DNA of 64,000 nucleotides, taken from contig NZ_CP016895.1 in the NCBI RefSeq assembly GCF_001704115.1, positions 248,001-312,000 on the forward strand, given 5' to 3'. Under the pieces are notes generated by a model. That model ran no database searches, was not told the origin of the DNA, and saw nothing but the letters and a program-made list of their open reading frames with translations. The DNA comes from Acinetobacter larvae (lineage in GTDB: Bacteria > Pseudomonadota > Gammaproteobacteria > Pseudomonadales > Moraxellaceae). How positions within the stretch are numbered: the first letter of the stretch is position 1; each line of letters opens with the position of its first letter. Below, piece by piece: positions 26,834-40,224 of this stretch. Position numbers and translations under genes: made by a program.

Positions 26834-27312
26834 TGCTGACAGGTTCCAGAAATTTCAATAATACTGTGTTGTGCATTGAATTGACCCGCACTGGCAATTT
26901 GATTAATTTCTTCAATTAGCGCTTGTGCAGATGCTTCTTTGACGGTACGGCATTGGGTACAAATTAAAAAAGCTGCTTGATGTCCTTCACGAGGATGGCA
27001 GCAGGGGATATACGCATTGATCGAGGTCAGTCGATGAATAAGCCCTTGTTCAAGTAAAAAATCTAGCGTGCGGTATACCGTCGGCGGTGCGGCAGGGCGT
27101 TCCGAGGCGCTTTTGAGTTTGGCTAAAAGGTCATAGGCGCCAATCGGGGCATTGGCATTTAAGATGAGCTCAAGCACCTCTTTACGCAAAGGGGTTAAGC
27201 GTGTGCCGGCATTTGCACACATCGTTTCAGCATCTCTTAGGCGTTGTACTGTGCTGACATGATCGTGCACGCCATGTAAAGCGTCATGATGCCCATGTGA
27301 ACAAACACTCAT
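26818..27312 (-). CDS. zur: Zinc uptake regulator Zur (Fur family)
   Basis: 164 residues from ATG 27312, which has AGAGG upstream; a longer in-frame start at 27342 lacks support. The His-rich N-terminus (SHGHHDALHGVHDH) precedes the winged helix (TPLRKEVLELIL, TVYRTLDFLLEQGLIHRL). The structural zinc site is made by CTQC and CQQC pairs. Zn-bound Zur represses zinc uptake. Divergent from znuA, with a Zur palindrome at 27431. Confidence 0.94.
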   Translation of the reverse strand: MSVCSHGHHDALHGVHDHVSTVQRLRDAETMCANAGTRLTPLRKEVLELILNANAPIGAYDLLAKLKSASERPAAPPTVYRTLDFLLEQGLIHRLTSINAYIPCCHPREGHQAAFLICTQCRTVKEASAQALIEEINQIASAGQFNAQHSIIEISGTCQQCNHA

Positions 27313-27390
27313 AATCAACCTCTTTGCAGCGGGTAAACACAAATAATGAAAAAGAGTATTTAAAAATAATCTTTAAATTGGAATGATATC

Positions 27391-27408
27391 ATGACACTAA
27401 AGTGTCAT
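27391..27408. promoter_or_regulatory. Second palindrome in the zur-znuA gap
   Basis: ATGACACT-AA-AGTGTCAT, a perfect 8-bp inverted repeat with a 2-bp spacer, 23 bp from the Zur box on the zur side. Unrelated in sequence to Zur sites. Could be an operator for another regulator or the leader of the zur transcript. Confidence 0.5.
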
Positions 27409-27430
27409 CTAAGAATAGTGGATTGATAAC

Positions 27431-27451
27431 TTTTGTTATAATATAACAAAA
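27431..27451. promoter_or_regulatory. Zur box between zur and znuA
   Basis: Palindrome with core GTTATAATATAAC flanked by TTTT and AAAA, matching the GTTAT-N-ATAAC type of proteobacterial Zur sites. It lies 23 bp before the znuA start and can control both divergent operons. Confidence 0.88.
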
Positions 27452-27474
27452 AATAGCTAAAGGTATGCGGTGCC

Positions 27475-28329
27475 ATGTTGCGATATTTAATTTTTTTTCT
27501 TAGTGTATGCAGTGTATGCATGTTCAGTGCAGGGTGGGCTGCACAGTCACCTTTGCTGATTTCCACCTATCCAATTTATTTGATTGCCAAGGAAGTCACG
27601 CAAGGGGTTGAGCAGCCCGTTTTATTGTTAAAAAATCAGACGGGTCATGATGTACAGTTAACACCAGCTGATCGTAAAGCCATTCAAGATGCGGGTTTGG
27701 TGATTTGGGTGGGCAAAGCACATGAAGCCCCCTTAGAAAAACTGTTGAGTTCAAATAAAAAGGCCATTTCAATTTTGGACTCGGGCATTATTGAGGCACT
27801 GCCACTACGGAATACGCGTGGTGTTGCATTAAAAAATACAGTAGATACGCATGTTTGGTTAGATCCCAATAATGCGATACGGATTGGATTCTTTATCGCA
27901 GCATTACGTTCACAGCAATATCCAGAACATAAACAGCAATATTGGAACAACGCACGTAAGTTTGGTAAAGAGTTATTCCAAGCATCTCAGCAGTTCAACA
28001 CACAGCGTGCTGCGCGTCCATACTGGGCATTTCATGATGCATATCAATATCTTGAGCGCCCATTAAATATTAAATTTGCTGGTGCTTTGACTGATGACCC
28101 GCATGTACCGATGAATATTAATCAGATTAAGTATCTCAATGACAACCGTCCATTCAAGAAAATGTGTTTATTAGCAGAAGCCAATACCAGCCCTAGCCAA
28201 TACCAAAAATTAGGTGATGTTTGGTTTCAAAAAGTCGATGAAAATCTATCTGAGCAACAGAATTTTATTCAAGCGTGGCAGGCTTTGGCAAAGAATGTAC
28301 AACAATGTGTGATGAATGCGCGGCAATAG
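27475..28329 (+). CDS. znuA: Periplasmic zinc-binding protein ZnuA
   Basis: 284 residues with a signal peptide (ends GWAAQS, about residue 25). Metal ligand positions of the ZnuA/TroA family are visible: His in TGHDVQLTP, His in DTHVWLDP and His in AFHDAYQYL. The His-rich loop found in many ZnuA proteins is absent. It delivers Zn2+ to ZnuBC, encoded divergently. The Zur box directly upstream implies induction in zinc starvation. Confidence 0.93.
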   Translation: MLRYLIFFLSVCSVCMFSAGWAAQSPLLISTYPIYLIAKEVTQGVEQPVLLLKNQTGHDVQLTPADRKAIQDAGLVIWVGKAHEAPLEKLLSSNKKAISILDSGIIEALPLRNTRGVALKNTVDTHVWLDPNNAIRIGFFIAALRSQQYPEHKQQYWNNARKFGKELFQASQQFNTQRAARPYWAFHDAYQYLERPLNIKFAGALTDDPHVPMNINQIKYLNDNRPFKKMCLLAEANTSPSQYQKLGDVWFQKVDENLSEQQNFIQAWQALAKNVQQCVMNARQ

Positions 28330-28406
28330 TCGGAAAAATAAGCTAAAAATAGTTTGCAAAAATTAAAAATAGCTTGCAAAAAAACTCGACTAAGGTCGGG
28401 AAATGA

Positions 28407-28435
28407 TTGCATGTTTAGGGGGGTAACTCTATAAT
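28407..28435 (+). promoter_or_regulatory. Sigma70 promoter of the atp operon
   Basis: TTGCAT (28407-28412), 17-bp spacer, TATAAT (28430-28435), about 74 bp before atpI. Near consensus and correctly spaced, suiting a strongly expressed operon. Confidence 0.78.
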
Positions 28436-28508
28436 GCCTGCGATTAAAATCGATTGTTAACCTAAAGTACCACTTGTCAAGCAGATACACTGTAGGTAGG
28501 AAAAAGAA

Positions 28509-28907
28509 ATGAGCCGACCTCAGCGCTTGGTCGATCGAAGATTAGCCAAAGCGATCGTTCTATTACAAACTGTGATGGTTCCTGTGGTCGCATTATTGGC
28601 ATGGGCAATACAAGATCTCAAAGCAGCACAGAGTGCTGCTTTAGGCGCGTTTGTCTGTTGGCTCGCCAGTAGTTATTTTTGTTGGCAATCTTTTCGTGTC
28701 GCAGGTGCTAGAGCTTCACAACAAATCCTCTCCAATATGTATCGTGGAATGATTGGGAAGTTTGCGATCGTGGTTGTCGGTTTTATCATTATTTTAAGCA
28801 GTGTAAAAACATTGTCGCCTTTGGCATTGATTTGTGGTTTTATGCTTGTACAGAGCATGTCGTGGATTGCACCAATTTGGCTAGCACGACTACAGAAACA
28901 AGTATAA
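28509..28907 (+). CDS. atpI: ATP synthase subunit I
   Basis: 132 residues with four membrane helices; first gene of the operon, where AtpI (Fo assembly helper, not part of the final enzyme) is normally found. Sequence similarity in this family is low, so the call rests on size, topology and position. Start preceded by AGGAAAAAG. Confidence 0.85.
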   Translation: MSRPQRLVDRRLAKAIVLLQTVMVPVVALLAWAIQDLKAAQSAALGAFVCWLASSYFCWQSFRVAGARASQQILSNMYRGMIGKFAIVVVGFIIILSSVKTLSPLALICGFMLVQSMSWIAPIWLARLQKQV

Positions 28908-28930
28908 ACGTGCTTTAAAGTTTTTTTTAG

Positions 28931-29884
<954 letters not shown>

Positions 29885-29957
29885 TAGAATTGCCTAATTA
29901 TCTCATGGTGATTGGGCGCTGATTTTTAATTTAATTTGGTGAAAACCTAACCTCTGA

Positions 29958-30212
<255 letters not shown>

Positions 30213-30251
30213 TCAGCTTAATTCCGAAATCCACTATTTGAGGAATTTGCA

Positions 30252-30722
30252 ATGAATATCAACCTCACATTGATTGGCCAAGCGATTGCGTTTGCGATAT
30301 TCGTCGCATTCTGCATGAAGTTTGTATGGCCACCACTAATCAATGCGATTAGTGAGCGTCAGCGTCGTATCGCTGATGGCTTGAATGCTGCTGAGAAAGC
30401 CAAATCTGACCTTGCCGATGCGCAAGCACAAGTGAAGCAAGAAATCGATGCAGCGAAAGCACAAGCGGCTCAATTGATTGAACAAGCGAACCGCCGTGCA
30501 GCACAATTGGTAGAAGAAGCGCGTACCCAAGCAGCAGCTGAAGGTGAGCGTATTCGTCAACAAGCGAAAGAAGCTGTTGATCAAGAAATCAATACTGCTC
30601 GCGAAGAATTACGTCAACAAGTCGCTGCGCTTGCCGTAGCCGGTGCAGAGAAAATTCTGGATCAACAAGTTGACGCAGAAGCTCACAATGCCATGCTAAA
30701 TCAGCTGGCTGCTAAACTTTAA
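30252..30722 (+). CDS. atpF: ATP synthase Fo subunit b
   Basis: 156 residues: one N-terminal membrane helix (about 5-25), then a long Ala/Gln/Glu-rich coiled-coil that forms the peripheral stalk dimer. The conserved start [14 protein letters not shown] is seen. Ends 12 bases before atpH. Confidence 0.97.
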   Translation: MNINLTLIGQAIAFAIFVAFCMKFVWPPLINAISERQRRIADGLNAAEKAKSDLADAQAQVKQEIDAAKAQAAQLIEQANRRAAQLVEEARTQAAAEGERIRQQAKEAVDQEINTAREELRQQVAALAVAGAEKILDQQVDAEAHNAMLNQLAAKL

Positions 30723-30734
30723 GCGAGGCGAGAT

Positions 30735-31271
30735 ATGGCTGAACTCTTGACGTTAGCACGCCCATATGCCAAAGCAGCATTTGCTTATGCTTCTGAGCAA
30801 GGTGCAACAGACAACTGGTCAAATGCGTTACAAGTGCTTGGTGCTACGGTACAAGACGATGCATTTTCAGATTATTTGAATCGCCCTGAGTTAACGCCTG
30901 CTGAGCAAGTTAGCTTATTTGCTAAGATTTTGGGTGACCAACAATCTGCTGCTGTGTCTAACTTTTTGACACTGCTTGCAGAGAATGGTCGTTTAGCTTT
31001 ATTACCCGAAATTTCAACCGAATACGAGCAGCTCAAAGCACAAAATAACAATGTTGTTGATGTTGTGATTGAATCAGCATTTCCACTTAATGCCGAACAA
31101 GAACAGAAAATTGCTCAAGCGCTTGAAAAGCGTTTTAACAGTGCTGTTCGAGTCACCGTTGAGGTGAATAAAGCATTAATCGCTGGTGTTGTTATTCGTG
31201 CAGGCGACCAAGTGATAGATGATTCTGCGCTTAGCAAGCTTGAGAAAATGCGGACACGTCTTCTTGCTTAA
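30735..31271 (+). CDS. atpH: ATP synthase F1 subunit delta
   Basis: 178 residues. It links the peripheral stalk to the top of F1. N-terminal helical domain [14 protein letters not shown]-terminal signature with [20 protein letters not shown]. Normal size and position. Confidence 0.97.
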   Translation: MAELLTLARPYAKAAFAYASEQGATDNWSNALQVLGATVQDDAFSDYLNRPELTPAEQVSLFAKILGDQQSAAVSNFLTLLAENGRLALLPEISTEYEQLKAQNNNVVDVVIESAFPLNAEQEQKIAQALEKRFNSAVRVTVEVNKALIAGVVIRAGDQVIDDSALSKLEKMRTRLLA

Positions 31272-31316
31272 TTGCTTGAAGAAGACTGAACTTATAAAAG
31301 ATTGAGGTATAGCGCA

Positions 31317-32861
31317 ATGCAACAACTGAATCCATCCGAGATCAGTGCGCTCATTAAACAGCGAATCGGCGATCTGGACACCAGCGCGACCGCTAAAAAC
31401 GAAGGGACCATTGTAATGGTTTCCGACGGTATTGTGCGCATTCACGGTCTTGCAGATGCAATGTACGGTGAGATGATCGAATTCGACGGCGGCTTATATG
31501 GTATGGCACTGAACCTAGAACAGGATTCAGTGGGTGCCGTCGTTTTAGGTAACTACTTAAGCCTTCAAGAAGGCCAAAAAGCGCGTTGCACAGGTCGTGT
31601 ATTAGAAGTTCCGGTTGGTCCAGAACTTTTAGGCCGTGTGGTCGATGCTCTTGGTAATCCAATTGATGGTAAAGGTCCAATCGATGCAAAATTGACAGAT
31701 GCTGTTGAAAAAGTAGCACCTGGCGTAATTTGGCGTCAATCTGTAGACCAACCTGTACAAACTGGTTATAAATCAGTAGATACAATGATTCCTATCGGTC
31801 GTGGTCAACGTGAGCTTATCATTGGTGACCGCCAAACTGGTAAAACTGCAATGGCCATCGATGCCATCATTGCACAGAAAAATTCTGGTATTAAGTGTGT
31901 CTATGTTGCGATCGGTCAAAAACAATCGACCATTGCCAACGTGGTACGTAAACTAGAAGAAACTGGCGCATTGGCATATACCACTGTTGTCGCAGCGGCG
32001 GCTGCAGATCCTGCAGCGATGCAGTATCTTGCACCATACTCTGGTTGTACAATGGGTGAGTATTTCCGTGACCGCGGTGAAGATGCATTAATCATTTATG
32101 ATGATTTGTCTAAGCAAGCTGTTGCTTATCGTCAAATTTCATTGCTCCTTCGTCGTCCACCAGGTCGTGAAGCGTACCCAGGTGACGTATTCTATCTTCA
32201 CTCTCGTCTACTTGAACGTGCTTCGCGCGTATCTGCAGACTATGTAGAGAAATTCACCAAGGGTGAAGTGACTGGCAAAACAGGTTCTTTAACTGCTTTA
32301 CCGATCATTGAAACTCAAGCGGGTGACGTCTCTGCATTCGTACCAACCAACGTAATTTCGATTACTGACGGTCAGATCTTCTTAGAAACTTCTTTATTCA
32401 ACGCGGGTATTCGTCCTGCGGTGAACGCGGGTATTTCGGTATCGCGTGTTGGTGGTTCTGCACAAACGAAGATCATCAAAAAATTGTCAGGTGGTATCCG
32501 TACCGCGCTTGCACAATACCGTGAATTGGCAGCATTTGCTCAGTTTGCTTCTGATCTTGATGAAGCAACACGTAAGCAACTTGAGCATGGTCAACGCGTT
32601 ACTGAGTTAATGAAGCAAAAACAATATGCGCCTTACTCAATTGCTGACCAAGCTGTTTCAGTTTATGCATCGAACGAAGGTTATATGACTGACGTTGACG
32701 TGAAGAAAATTGTAGATTTTGATGCTGCACTCATTTCTTACTTCCGTTCAGAGCATGCTGAATTGATGCAAAAAATCGATGAAACTGGTAACTATGACAA
32801 AGACATCGAAGCTGCAATCAAAGCAGGTATTGAGAGCTTTAAAGCGACTCAAACTTACTAA
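31317..32861 (+). CDS. atpA: ATP synthase F1 subunit alpha
   Basis: 514 residues from ATG 31317 ([17 protein letters not shown]), with TTGAGG nine bases upstream. Non-catalytic nucleotide site P-loop GDRQTGKTA (about 169-177). The family signature [17 protein letters not shown] is present. With beta it forms the F1 hexamer. Confidence 0.98.
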   Translation: MQQLNPSEISALIKQRIGDLDTSATAKNEGTIVMVSDGIVRIHGLADAMYGEMIEFDGGLYGMALNLEQDSVGAVVLGNYLSLQEGQKARCTGRVLEVPVGPELLGRVVDALGNPIDGKGPIDAKLTDAVEKVAPGVIWRQSVDQPVQTGYKSVDTMIPIGRGQRELIIGDRQTGKTAMAIDAIIAQKNSGIKCVYVAIGQKQSTIANVVRKLEETGALAYTTVVAAAAADPAAMQYLAPYSGCTMGEYFRDRGEDALIIYDDLSKQAVAYRQISLLLRRPPGREAYPGDVFYLHSRLLERASRVSADYVEKFTKGEVTGKTGSLTALPIIETQAGDVSAFVPTNVISITDGQIFLETSLFNAGIRPAVNAGISVSRVGGSAQTKIIKKLSGGIRTALAQYRELAAFAQFASDLDEATRKQLEHGQRVTELMKQKQYAPYSIADQAVSVYASNEGYMTDVDVKKIVDFDAALISYFRSEHAELMQKIDETGNYDKDIEAAIKAGIESFKATQTY

Positions 32862-32908
32862 GTTTAGCCGTGTCTAAATCACAGTTAAGTTTGAATCACG
32901 GATCAACC

Positions 32909-32934
32909 TTCGGAGGCTTGCAAGGGCCTTCGAA
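32909..32934 (+). promoter_or_regulatory. Hairpin in the atpA-atpG spacer
   Basis: TTCGGAGGC pairs with GCCTTCGAA (one mismatch) around an 8-base loop, ending 15 bases before the atpG start. No T-run, so more likely an RNA-stability or translation element than a terminator. Confidence 0.5.
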
Positions 32935-32949
32935 TACTAGGTTAAGCGT

Positions 32950-33819
32950 ATGGCAAATTTAAAAGAAATTCGCGCCAAAGTAGCTAGTATCAAAAGCACG
33001 CAGAAAATTACGCGTGCGATGCAGATGGTAGCTGCTTCGAAGATGCGTCGTGCGCAAGAGCGCATGGCTCAAGGCCGTCCGTATGCCGAAAATATGCACC
33101 GTGTTATTGCTCACTTAGTCCAAGCAAATCCAGAATATAAACATCGTTATATGGTGGAACGTCCGGTAAAACGTGTGGGTTATATCATCGTTTCTTCGGA
33201 TCGTGGATTGGCTGGTGGCTTAAACATTAACTTGTTTAAAAAAGTTGCCAAGCATGTGCAACAGCAACAAGAGCAATCAATTGAAGTTCAATTTGCTTTA
33301 ATTGGGCAAAAAGCGGTTTCGTTTTTTAAAAACTACGGCGGTAAAGTGCTCGGTGTAACGACGCATATAGGCGATACACCAAGTTTGGAACAGTTATCTG
33401 GTTCAGTACAAATCATGTTAGATGCATTCGATAAAGGCGAGATTGATCGCATTTATTTGGTATCTAATGGTTTTGTCAATGCCATGACTCAAAACCAAAA
33501 AGTAGAACAACTCGTTCCTTTGGCAGCTGCTGCTGAAGAAATGGACCTCAACCGTACCTATGGTTGGGATTACCTCTATGAACCTGAAGCTGAGACACTG
33601 CTGAATGGTCTATTGGTACGCTACATTGAGTCTATGGTATACCAAGGTGTAATTGAAAATATTGCTTGTGAACAGTCTGCACGTATGGTGGCGATGAAAG
33701 CTGCTACAGACAACGCAGGTGAATTGATCAAGAGCCTACAACTCATTTATAACAAGCTGCGTCAAGCCGCGATTACTCAGGAAATCTCTGAGATCGTTGG
33801 TGGTGCCGCTGCCGTTTAA
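32950..33819 (+). CDS. atpG: ATP synthase F1 subunit gamma
   Basis: 289-residue central stalk. N-terminal helix [20 protein letters not shown] and C-terminal helix with [19 protein letters not shown] form the coiled-coil axle; the core has [11 protein letters not shown]. Normal length. Confidence 0.98.
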   Translation: MANLKEIRAKVASIKSTQKITRAMQMVAASKMRRAQERMAQGRPYAENMHRVIAHLVQANPEYKHRYMVERPVKRVGYIIVSSDRGLAGGLNINLFKKVAKHVQQQQEQSIEVQFALIGQKAVSFFKNYGGKVLGVTTHIGDTPSLEQLSGSVQIMLDAFDKGEIDRIYLVSNGFVNAMTQNQKVEQLVPLAAAAEEMDLNRTYGWDYLYEPEAETLLNGLLVRYIESMVYQGVIENIACEQSARMVAMKAATDNAGELIKSLQLIYNKLRQAAITQEISEIVGGAAAV

Positions 33820-33830
33820 CACTATTTTGA

Positions 33831-35240
<1,410 letters not shown>

Positions 35241-35264
35241 TTAGCACTCTTTTAGGAGATTCTC

Positions 35265-35684
35265 ATGTCAACTTTGCAATGTGATATCGTAAGTGCTCAA
35301 GAGTCTTTGTACTCTGGCACGATTTCGATGCTGATTGCCAAAGGTGCAGGCGGTGAGCTTGGTATCATGCCAGGACATGCTCCGCTCGTCACTTTGCTAA
35401 AACCAGGTGCAATTCGTGTGCTATTAGAAAATGGCTCAGAAGAATTAATTTATGTATCTGGTGGCGTGTTAGAAGTTCAACCGCATGTGGTGACAGTGCT
35501 TGCAGATACTGCAGTACGTGCTGAAAACCTGGATGAAGCAGCAATTTTAGAAGCGCGTAAAAACGCAGAACATTTGCTTGCCAATCAAAAAAGCGATATG
35601 GACTCAGCCGCTGCACTTGCAGCTTTGGCAGAAACCGCAGCTCAGCTCGAGACGATTCGTAAAATTAAAAATCGCGCAATGTAA
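35265..35684 (+). CDS. atpC: ATP synthase F1 subunit epsilon
   Basis: 139 residues: N-terminal beta-sandwich (VSAQESLYSG, LGIMPGHAPLVTLLKPG) and C-terminal helical hairpin that can inhibit ATP hydrolysis. Last gene of the operon; a strong terminator follows 20 bases later. Confidence 0.97.
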   Translation: MSTLQCDIVSAQESLYSGTISMLIAKGAGGELGIMPGHAPLVTLLKPGAIRVLLENGSEELIYVSGGVLEVQPHVVTVLADTAVRAENLDEAAILEARKNAEHLLANQKSDMDSAAALAALAETAAQLETIRKIKNRAM

Positions 35685-35702
35685 TATTGCCGATTGCCAA
35701 AG

Positions 35703-35725
35703 AGCCACCTTCGGGTGGCTTTTTT
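35703..35725 (+). terminator. Terminator of the atp operon
   Basis: AGCCACC-TTCG-GGTGGCT plus T-run, the same hairpin as after rbfA. Confidence 0.94.
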
Positions 35726-35837
35726 GTGGGTGGTGGATACGCTACAATTTTATGGAGTCGCTTCGTGATTTATTTATAAACTTTGCGGTTTAAGTAGGCA
35801 ATTGAATAGTTTGATGCTTGCAGAGGGATATTTAAAA

Positions 35838-36135
35838 ATGAAAATATTCAGTATAGGATTAACTTTGGTATTTTCTTTATTGGCTTGTGTCAATTCTAAA
35901 ATTAAACCCAAAGAAAATTTTTTAAGACAGGTATATTTTAATACACCAGCACCCTATAAAGCGTGTATGGTTGATTATATAGAAACACATTGGAATAAAG
36001 TGTGGCAAATCCATAATGATGCGCAGGATAGGGGGGGAAATCAGAGCATCCAGAGGTCAAGCTGATATTGTTGGTTTTATGATAAAAAGATTTCTAAGTG
36101 AATGTAAAACTGAAGTGGATAACATCAAAGAATAG
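35838..36135 (+). pseudogene. Small lipoprotein gene interrupted at a G7 run
   Basis: ATG 35838 opens a lipoprotein signal (MKIFSIGL, then LVFSLLAC with the lipobox Cys) followed by a short mature part with PAPYKACMVDYIETHW. At 36031-36037 there are seven G; past them the frame ends after SIQRSS (36065). Reading one base further on instead gives GEIRASRGQADIVGFM and continues to a stop at 36135, about 98 residues in all. So one G too many appears to break the gene. Either a true frameshift, slipped-strand variation, or a sequencing error in the homopolymer. Function unknown. Confidence 0.65.
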
Positions 36136-36346
36136 ATCAACGGGTATAAGTTTTAAATCAAATTTGACTGACAATTTTTACGAAAAAGATGCTTAAATGC
36201 TGGGCGAGCTAAAACTTGAAGTACTACATAAATCTCCCATTTATATAGGTCTATGATCTAAAGATAAAACGCTAATTCTTATATATTCAAAGAACTATCA
36301 CATAAAATAAAGGATTTGGCGTGGATGAATAGTGCTATAAGAATTT

Positions 36347-37294
36347 TTAAAATAGATTCAGTACTAGCGGAATGGTCACTAGGGCAAGTGGCAGCGAGAC
36401 GATGATGGAGAGCGAAATGATATCTTGAAGGTAGTTGTACTTTTTGGCGAAGACATATACCCCTGCACCGATGGGTTGTGCTGCCATTACTACCGCCACT
36501 GCTAGCCAAACGCCTTGACTCATGCCAAAGACATAGGTTGCTACTGCAAAGGTTATTGCGGGCTGTGCGAATAACTTCAATGCGATCATAGGGATGACTA
36601 TTCTGCCAGCCGTTACATTCAAATGTTTCCTGACGTTGAGACGGGACAGTCCTAAGCCCAGTGCGAAGAGTGCCGTTGGACCTGCTGCGTTACCAAGGAA
36701 ACTTGCAAAGGACTCAATGAAAATCGGTACACGGATGTCGAATAGCACAAAGGCGAGCCCCGCTAGAACAGAGATTGTTAGGGGATTTTTTACCGTAGTC
36801 AATGCAGCAGTTATCACACTACGAAATAGTGATATTTGGTTTTTAGTCGTTCGATTTGAAAACACACCCCAACTGATGATGACGGCCATGATGGCGGGTA
36901 TGTTGTGCAAAATCGTTGCCAAGGCAGCCGGTAATGTTGCTTGCTCACCATAAATTGAAATCAAAATTGGTACCCCCATATAGCCTGTCGTTCCGTAGCA
37001 TGCCCCCATGCTGAATATAGAGGATTGTGGTAGCCCGATCTTCATGCTTTTAGCAAACATTGTGGCAATGACATATGACGCCACGATTCCGATGAGGGTA
37101 GACATGACGAATCCCCACTGTTTGAGGTCTGCTATGTCAGCACGAGCAACAGCAATGAATAGCAAGGCTGGTAGCGCGATATAGAGAACATAGTCGTTGA
37201 TCAGCTTGTCCGCTTCACCGCTGTCAGGTTTCAGTCTTCCATAGACATAGCCAACGAGGATGACGAGAAATATTGGCATTACGATCAAGAACAT
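36347..37294 (-). CDS. AEC-family (auxin efflux carrier type) transporter
   Basis: 315 residues with about ten membrane helices in two five-helix halves (MPIFLVILVGYVYGRLKP at the start; FLGNAAGPTALFALGLGLSR in the second half). Bacterial members export or import organic acids such as malonate or malate. No pathway genes remain nearby; the upstream side is cut up by IS elements. Substrate unknown. Confidence 0.85.
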   Translation of the reverse strand: MFLIVMPIFLVILVGYVYGRLKPDSGEADKLINDYVLYIALPALLFIAVARADIADLKQWGFVMSTLIGIVASYVIATMFAKSMKIGLPQSSIFSMGACYGTTGYMGVPILISIYGEQATLPAALATILHNIPAIMAVIISWGVFSNRTTKNQISLFRSVITAALTTVKNPLTISVLAGLAFVLFDIRVPIFIESFASFLGNAAGPTALFALGLGLSRLNVRKHLNVTAGRIVIPMIALKLFAQPAITFAVATYVFGMSQGVWLAVAVVMAAQPIGAGVYVFAKKYNYLQDIISLSIIVSLPLALVTIPLVLNLF

Positions 37295-37496
37295 GAGTTA
37301 TCTCTCTTGGGTTTCTTTGAGTGACTAGAGAACCTCAGATCCGTATGTGTTCTGAAGCTTGTTTGTGATTATTCTATGATGCTCCGTCCCTTGAGTACTG
37401 AGTGGCGATCAAGTCTCTTACATAATGGCCAACAGTGGATGCATAGATGACATTGGATGTATAGAACTGGATCAAATCTTCTCTTATCTTATTGAA

Positions 37497-37703
37497 TTAT
37501 ATATACTTATTTGAATAGGTATCCATAAGGATCGTGTCGAGCTTTTGTTTAACCAATTGTATTATGTCGTCATCGGCTTCCGATTCGAGCCCCTCTTCTT
37601 GAAGAATGCGTTGTATCGTAGCATCATGCAATCCAGTGCTGTTGAGGAAGTATGGAATGTCACGCGTAGCTCCTAAGAAAGCCGGAATATTGGCGACTCC
37701 CAT
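37497..37703 (-). CDS. Small protein of unknown function upstream of the AEC transporter
   Basis: 68 residues, MGVANIPAFLGATRDIPYF, then an acidic helix-rich part (IQRILQEEGLESEADD). AAGAGA lies just before the ATG, and three tandem copies of a GATCAAG-type heptamer precede that. It begins only 40 bp from the degenerate IS3 element, so it could be the remainder of a longer gene. No family recognised. It may share a transcript with the AEC transporter (200-bp gap). Confidence 0.45.
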   Translation of the reverse strand: MGVANIPAFLGATRDIPYFLNSTGLHDATIQRILQEEGLESEADDDIIQLVKQKLDTILMDTYSNKYI

Positions 37704-37742
37704 GTTCTCTTTGATCCTTGATCCTTGATCCTAGTCATATTA

Positions 37743-38598
<856 letters not shown>

Positions 38599-38609
<11 letters not shown>

Positions 38610-38852
38610 TTCTCTTGGCATCCTCGGTGAGAAAGTATACATGCGCTTTTTTTAATATGTCATTCGCCTCGCGGAGACGTTTATTCTCTTTTTCTAAATC
38701 CAGAATACGCTGCTGCTCAGGTGTAAACTGACGTTTGCTAGAGCCAGCCTCGCTAGATTGACGAACCCATTTATCAAGTGTTGAGTAACCAATACCAAGC
38801 TTATTGGCGATTGCTGCTATAGATTCACTTGAGTTCGCTAAGGCGCGGTAAA
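38599..38852 (-). pseudogene. IS3-family orfA, 5' truncated
   Basis: Reads YRALANSSESIAAIANKLGI (helix-turn-helix) then a leucine-zipper part (QQRILDLEKENKRLREAND) and ends at 38599. The codons before Tyr are replaced by the end of IS-2, so the start is lost. Confidence 0.8.
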
Positions 38853-39157
38853 TGTCAAGGTAGTTGTCACCCTTTGTTGATTTTAAGCCGCTATTTTTAA
38901 TCGCTCAGGATTAAGCATAACAACATCTTTTCTGTGCCAGTTTCTAATCTGCTTTGACCAGCGTTCTGGTTTTGCTTCTCGCGCTATACGATATACTTCA
39001 GACCGTTGCGCTAATAACCCAATATCCTCACCTTTATGCCGTTGTGATGGCGTAACATAACTAATACCACTATGACGATGTTCTTCGTTATACCAGTGAA
39101 TAAAACCGTCAACCCAAACTCGGGCTTGATCTAAACTTTCAAAGCCTGATGATGGCC
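38853..39157 (-). repeat. Partial tandem copy of the IS-2 end
   Basis: The first 305 bp of IS-2 plus the six preceding bases GGTAAA (38847-38852) are repeated at 39158-39468 with offset 311 and almost no differences. It contains the inverted repeat and the 3' part of the transposase orfB only. Confidence 0.9.
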
Positions 39158-39193
39158 GGTAAATGTCAAGGTAGTTGTCACCCTTTGTTGATT

Positions 39194-40048
39194 TTAAGCC
39201 GCTATTTTTAATCGCTCAGGATTAAGCATAACAACATCTTTTCTGTGCCAGTTTCTAATCTGCTTTGACCAGCGTTCTGGTTTTGCTTCTCGCGCTATAC
39301 GATATACTTCAGACCGTTGCGCTAATAACCCAATATCCTCACCTTTATGCCGTTGTGATGGCGTAACATAACTAATACCACTATGACGATGTTCTTCGTT
39401 ATACCAGTGAATAAAACCGTCAACCCAAACTCGGGCTTGATCTAAACTTTCAAAGCCTGACGATGGCCAATAAGGTACGTATTTCAAGGTCTTAAATAAT
39501 GACTCAACATAGGCATTGTCATTACTCACCCGCGGTCTACTGTGTGAAGGCGAGATATTTAAATCCGTTAACTTCACCTGTAAAGTTTGAGATTTCATTG
39601 CAGCCCCATTATCTGCATGCAGTATTAATGGTTGGCGATAGCATTGCTCACGCAGTACCGTACGATGAACGAGTTCAGCCGCAAGCTCACCACTCTCAAC
39701 TTCATGTACTTCAGCTCCAGTAATCTTGCGACTAAATATATCTTCAATCAGATACAAGTAATACCAACGACCACGGACCTTTGAGGGGAGCCAAGTAATA
39801 TCCCAACTCCACACCTGACATGAGGTGTGGGCTTTGAAAGTTGTCGGTGGTTTTATGTTCCTTGGTTTGTGCTGTCGTCCTCGGTGATGAATCTCCCCAT
39901 GGCGTCGAAGCACTCTATAAAATGTAGACTCACTGGCGATGTAAATGCCTTGATCTGCAAGCCTTGGAACAATTTGAGAAGGTGGAAGCTCAGCATATCG
40001 AGGCTGATGACAGATCTCTAATATCTGTTGTTCTTCTTCAATACTCAA
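39194..40048 (-). CDS. IS3-family transposase OrfB (DDE domain)
   Basis: DDE motif: Asp in WSWDITWLPSK, Asp in LILHADNGAAMKS, Glu in NDNAYVESLFKTLKY. The frame stays open upstream of the TTG used here, to near 40264, so the natural product is probably an OrfAB fusion made by -1 frameshifting at A6G (40264-40270, minus strand). C-terminal region SGISYVTPSQRH is family-typical. No lesion seen. Confidence 0.9.
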   Translation of the reverse strand: MSIEEEQQILEICHQPRYAELPPSQIVPRLADQGIYIASESTFYRVLRRHGEIHHRGRQHKPRNIKPPTTFKAHTSCQVWSWDITWLPSKVRGRWYYLYLIEDIFSRKITGAEVHEVESGELAAELVHRTVLREQCYRQPLILHADNGAAMKSQTLQVKLTDLNISPSHSRPRVSNDNAYVESLFKTLKYVPYWPSSGFESLDQARVWVDGFIHWYNEEHRHSGISYVTPSQRHKGEDIGLLAQRSEVYRIAREAKPERWSKQIRNWHRKDVVMLNPERLKIAA

Positions 40049-40224
40049 TCGGTTGACTGGTGTTGGGCGGATAACAGTCGTTCTACGATCTTCACTCGAT
40101 TTCTGCCATCTACGCCAAGTCCGTAAACTTAAATTAACCTCTTTAAGGGCTATTTTTAAGCGCGCACCTGCTGTTACTGCTTCACCAATCCATAAAATAA
40201 TTAGCTGGCGATGATCAATACTCG

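Noticed and set aside
37497..37703. Idea that the 68-aa gene is an enzyme fragment cut by the IS
   Set aside because: A plausible start with AAGAGA upstream exists and no continuation was found beyond the IS, so I left it as a small unknown gene.
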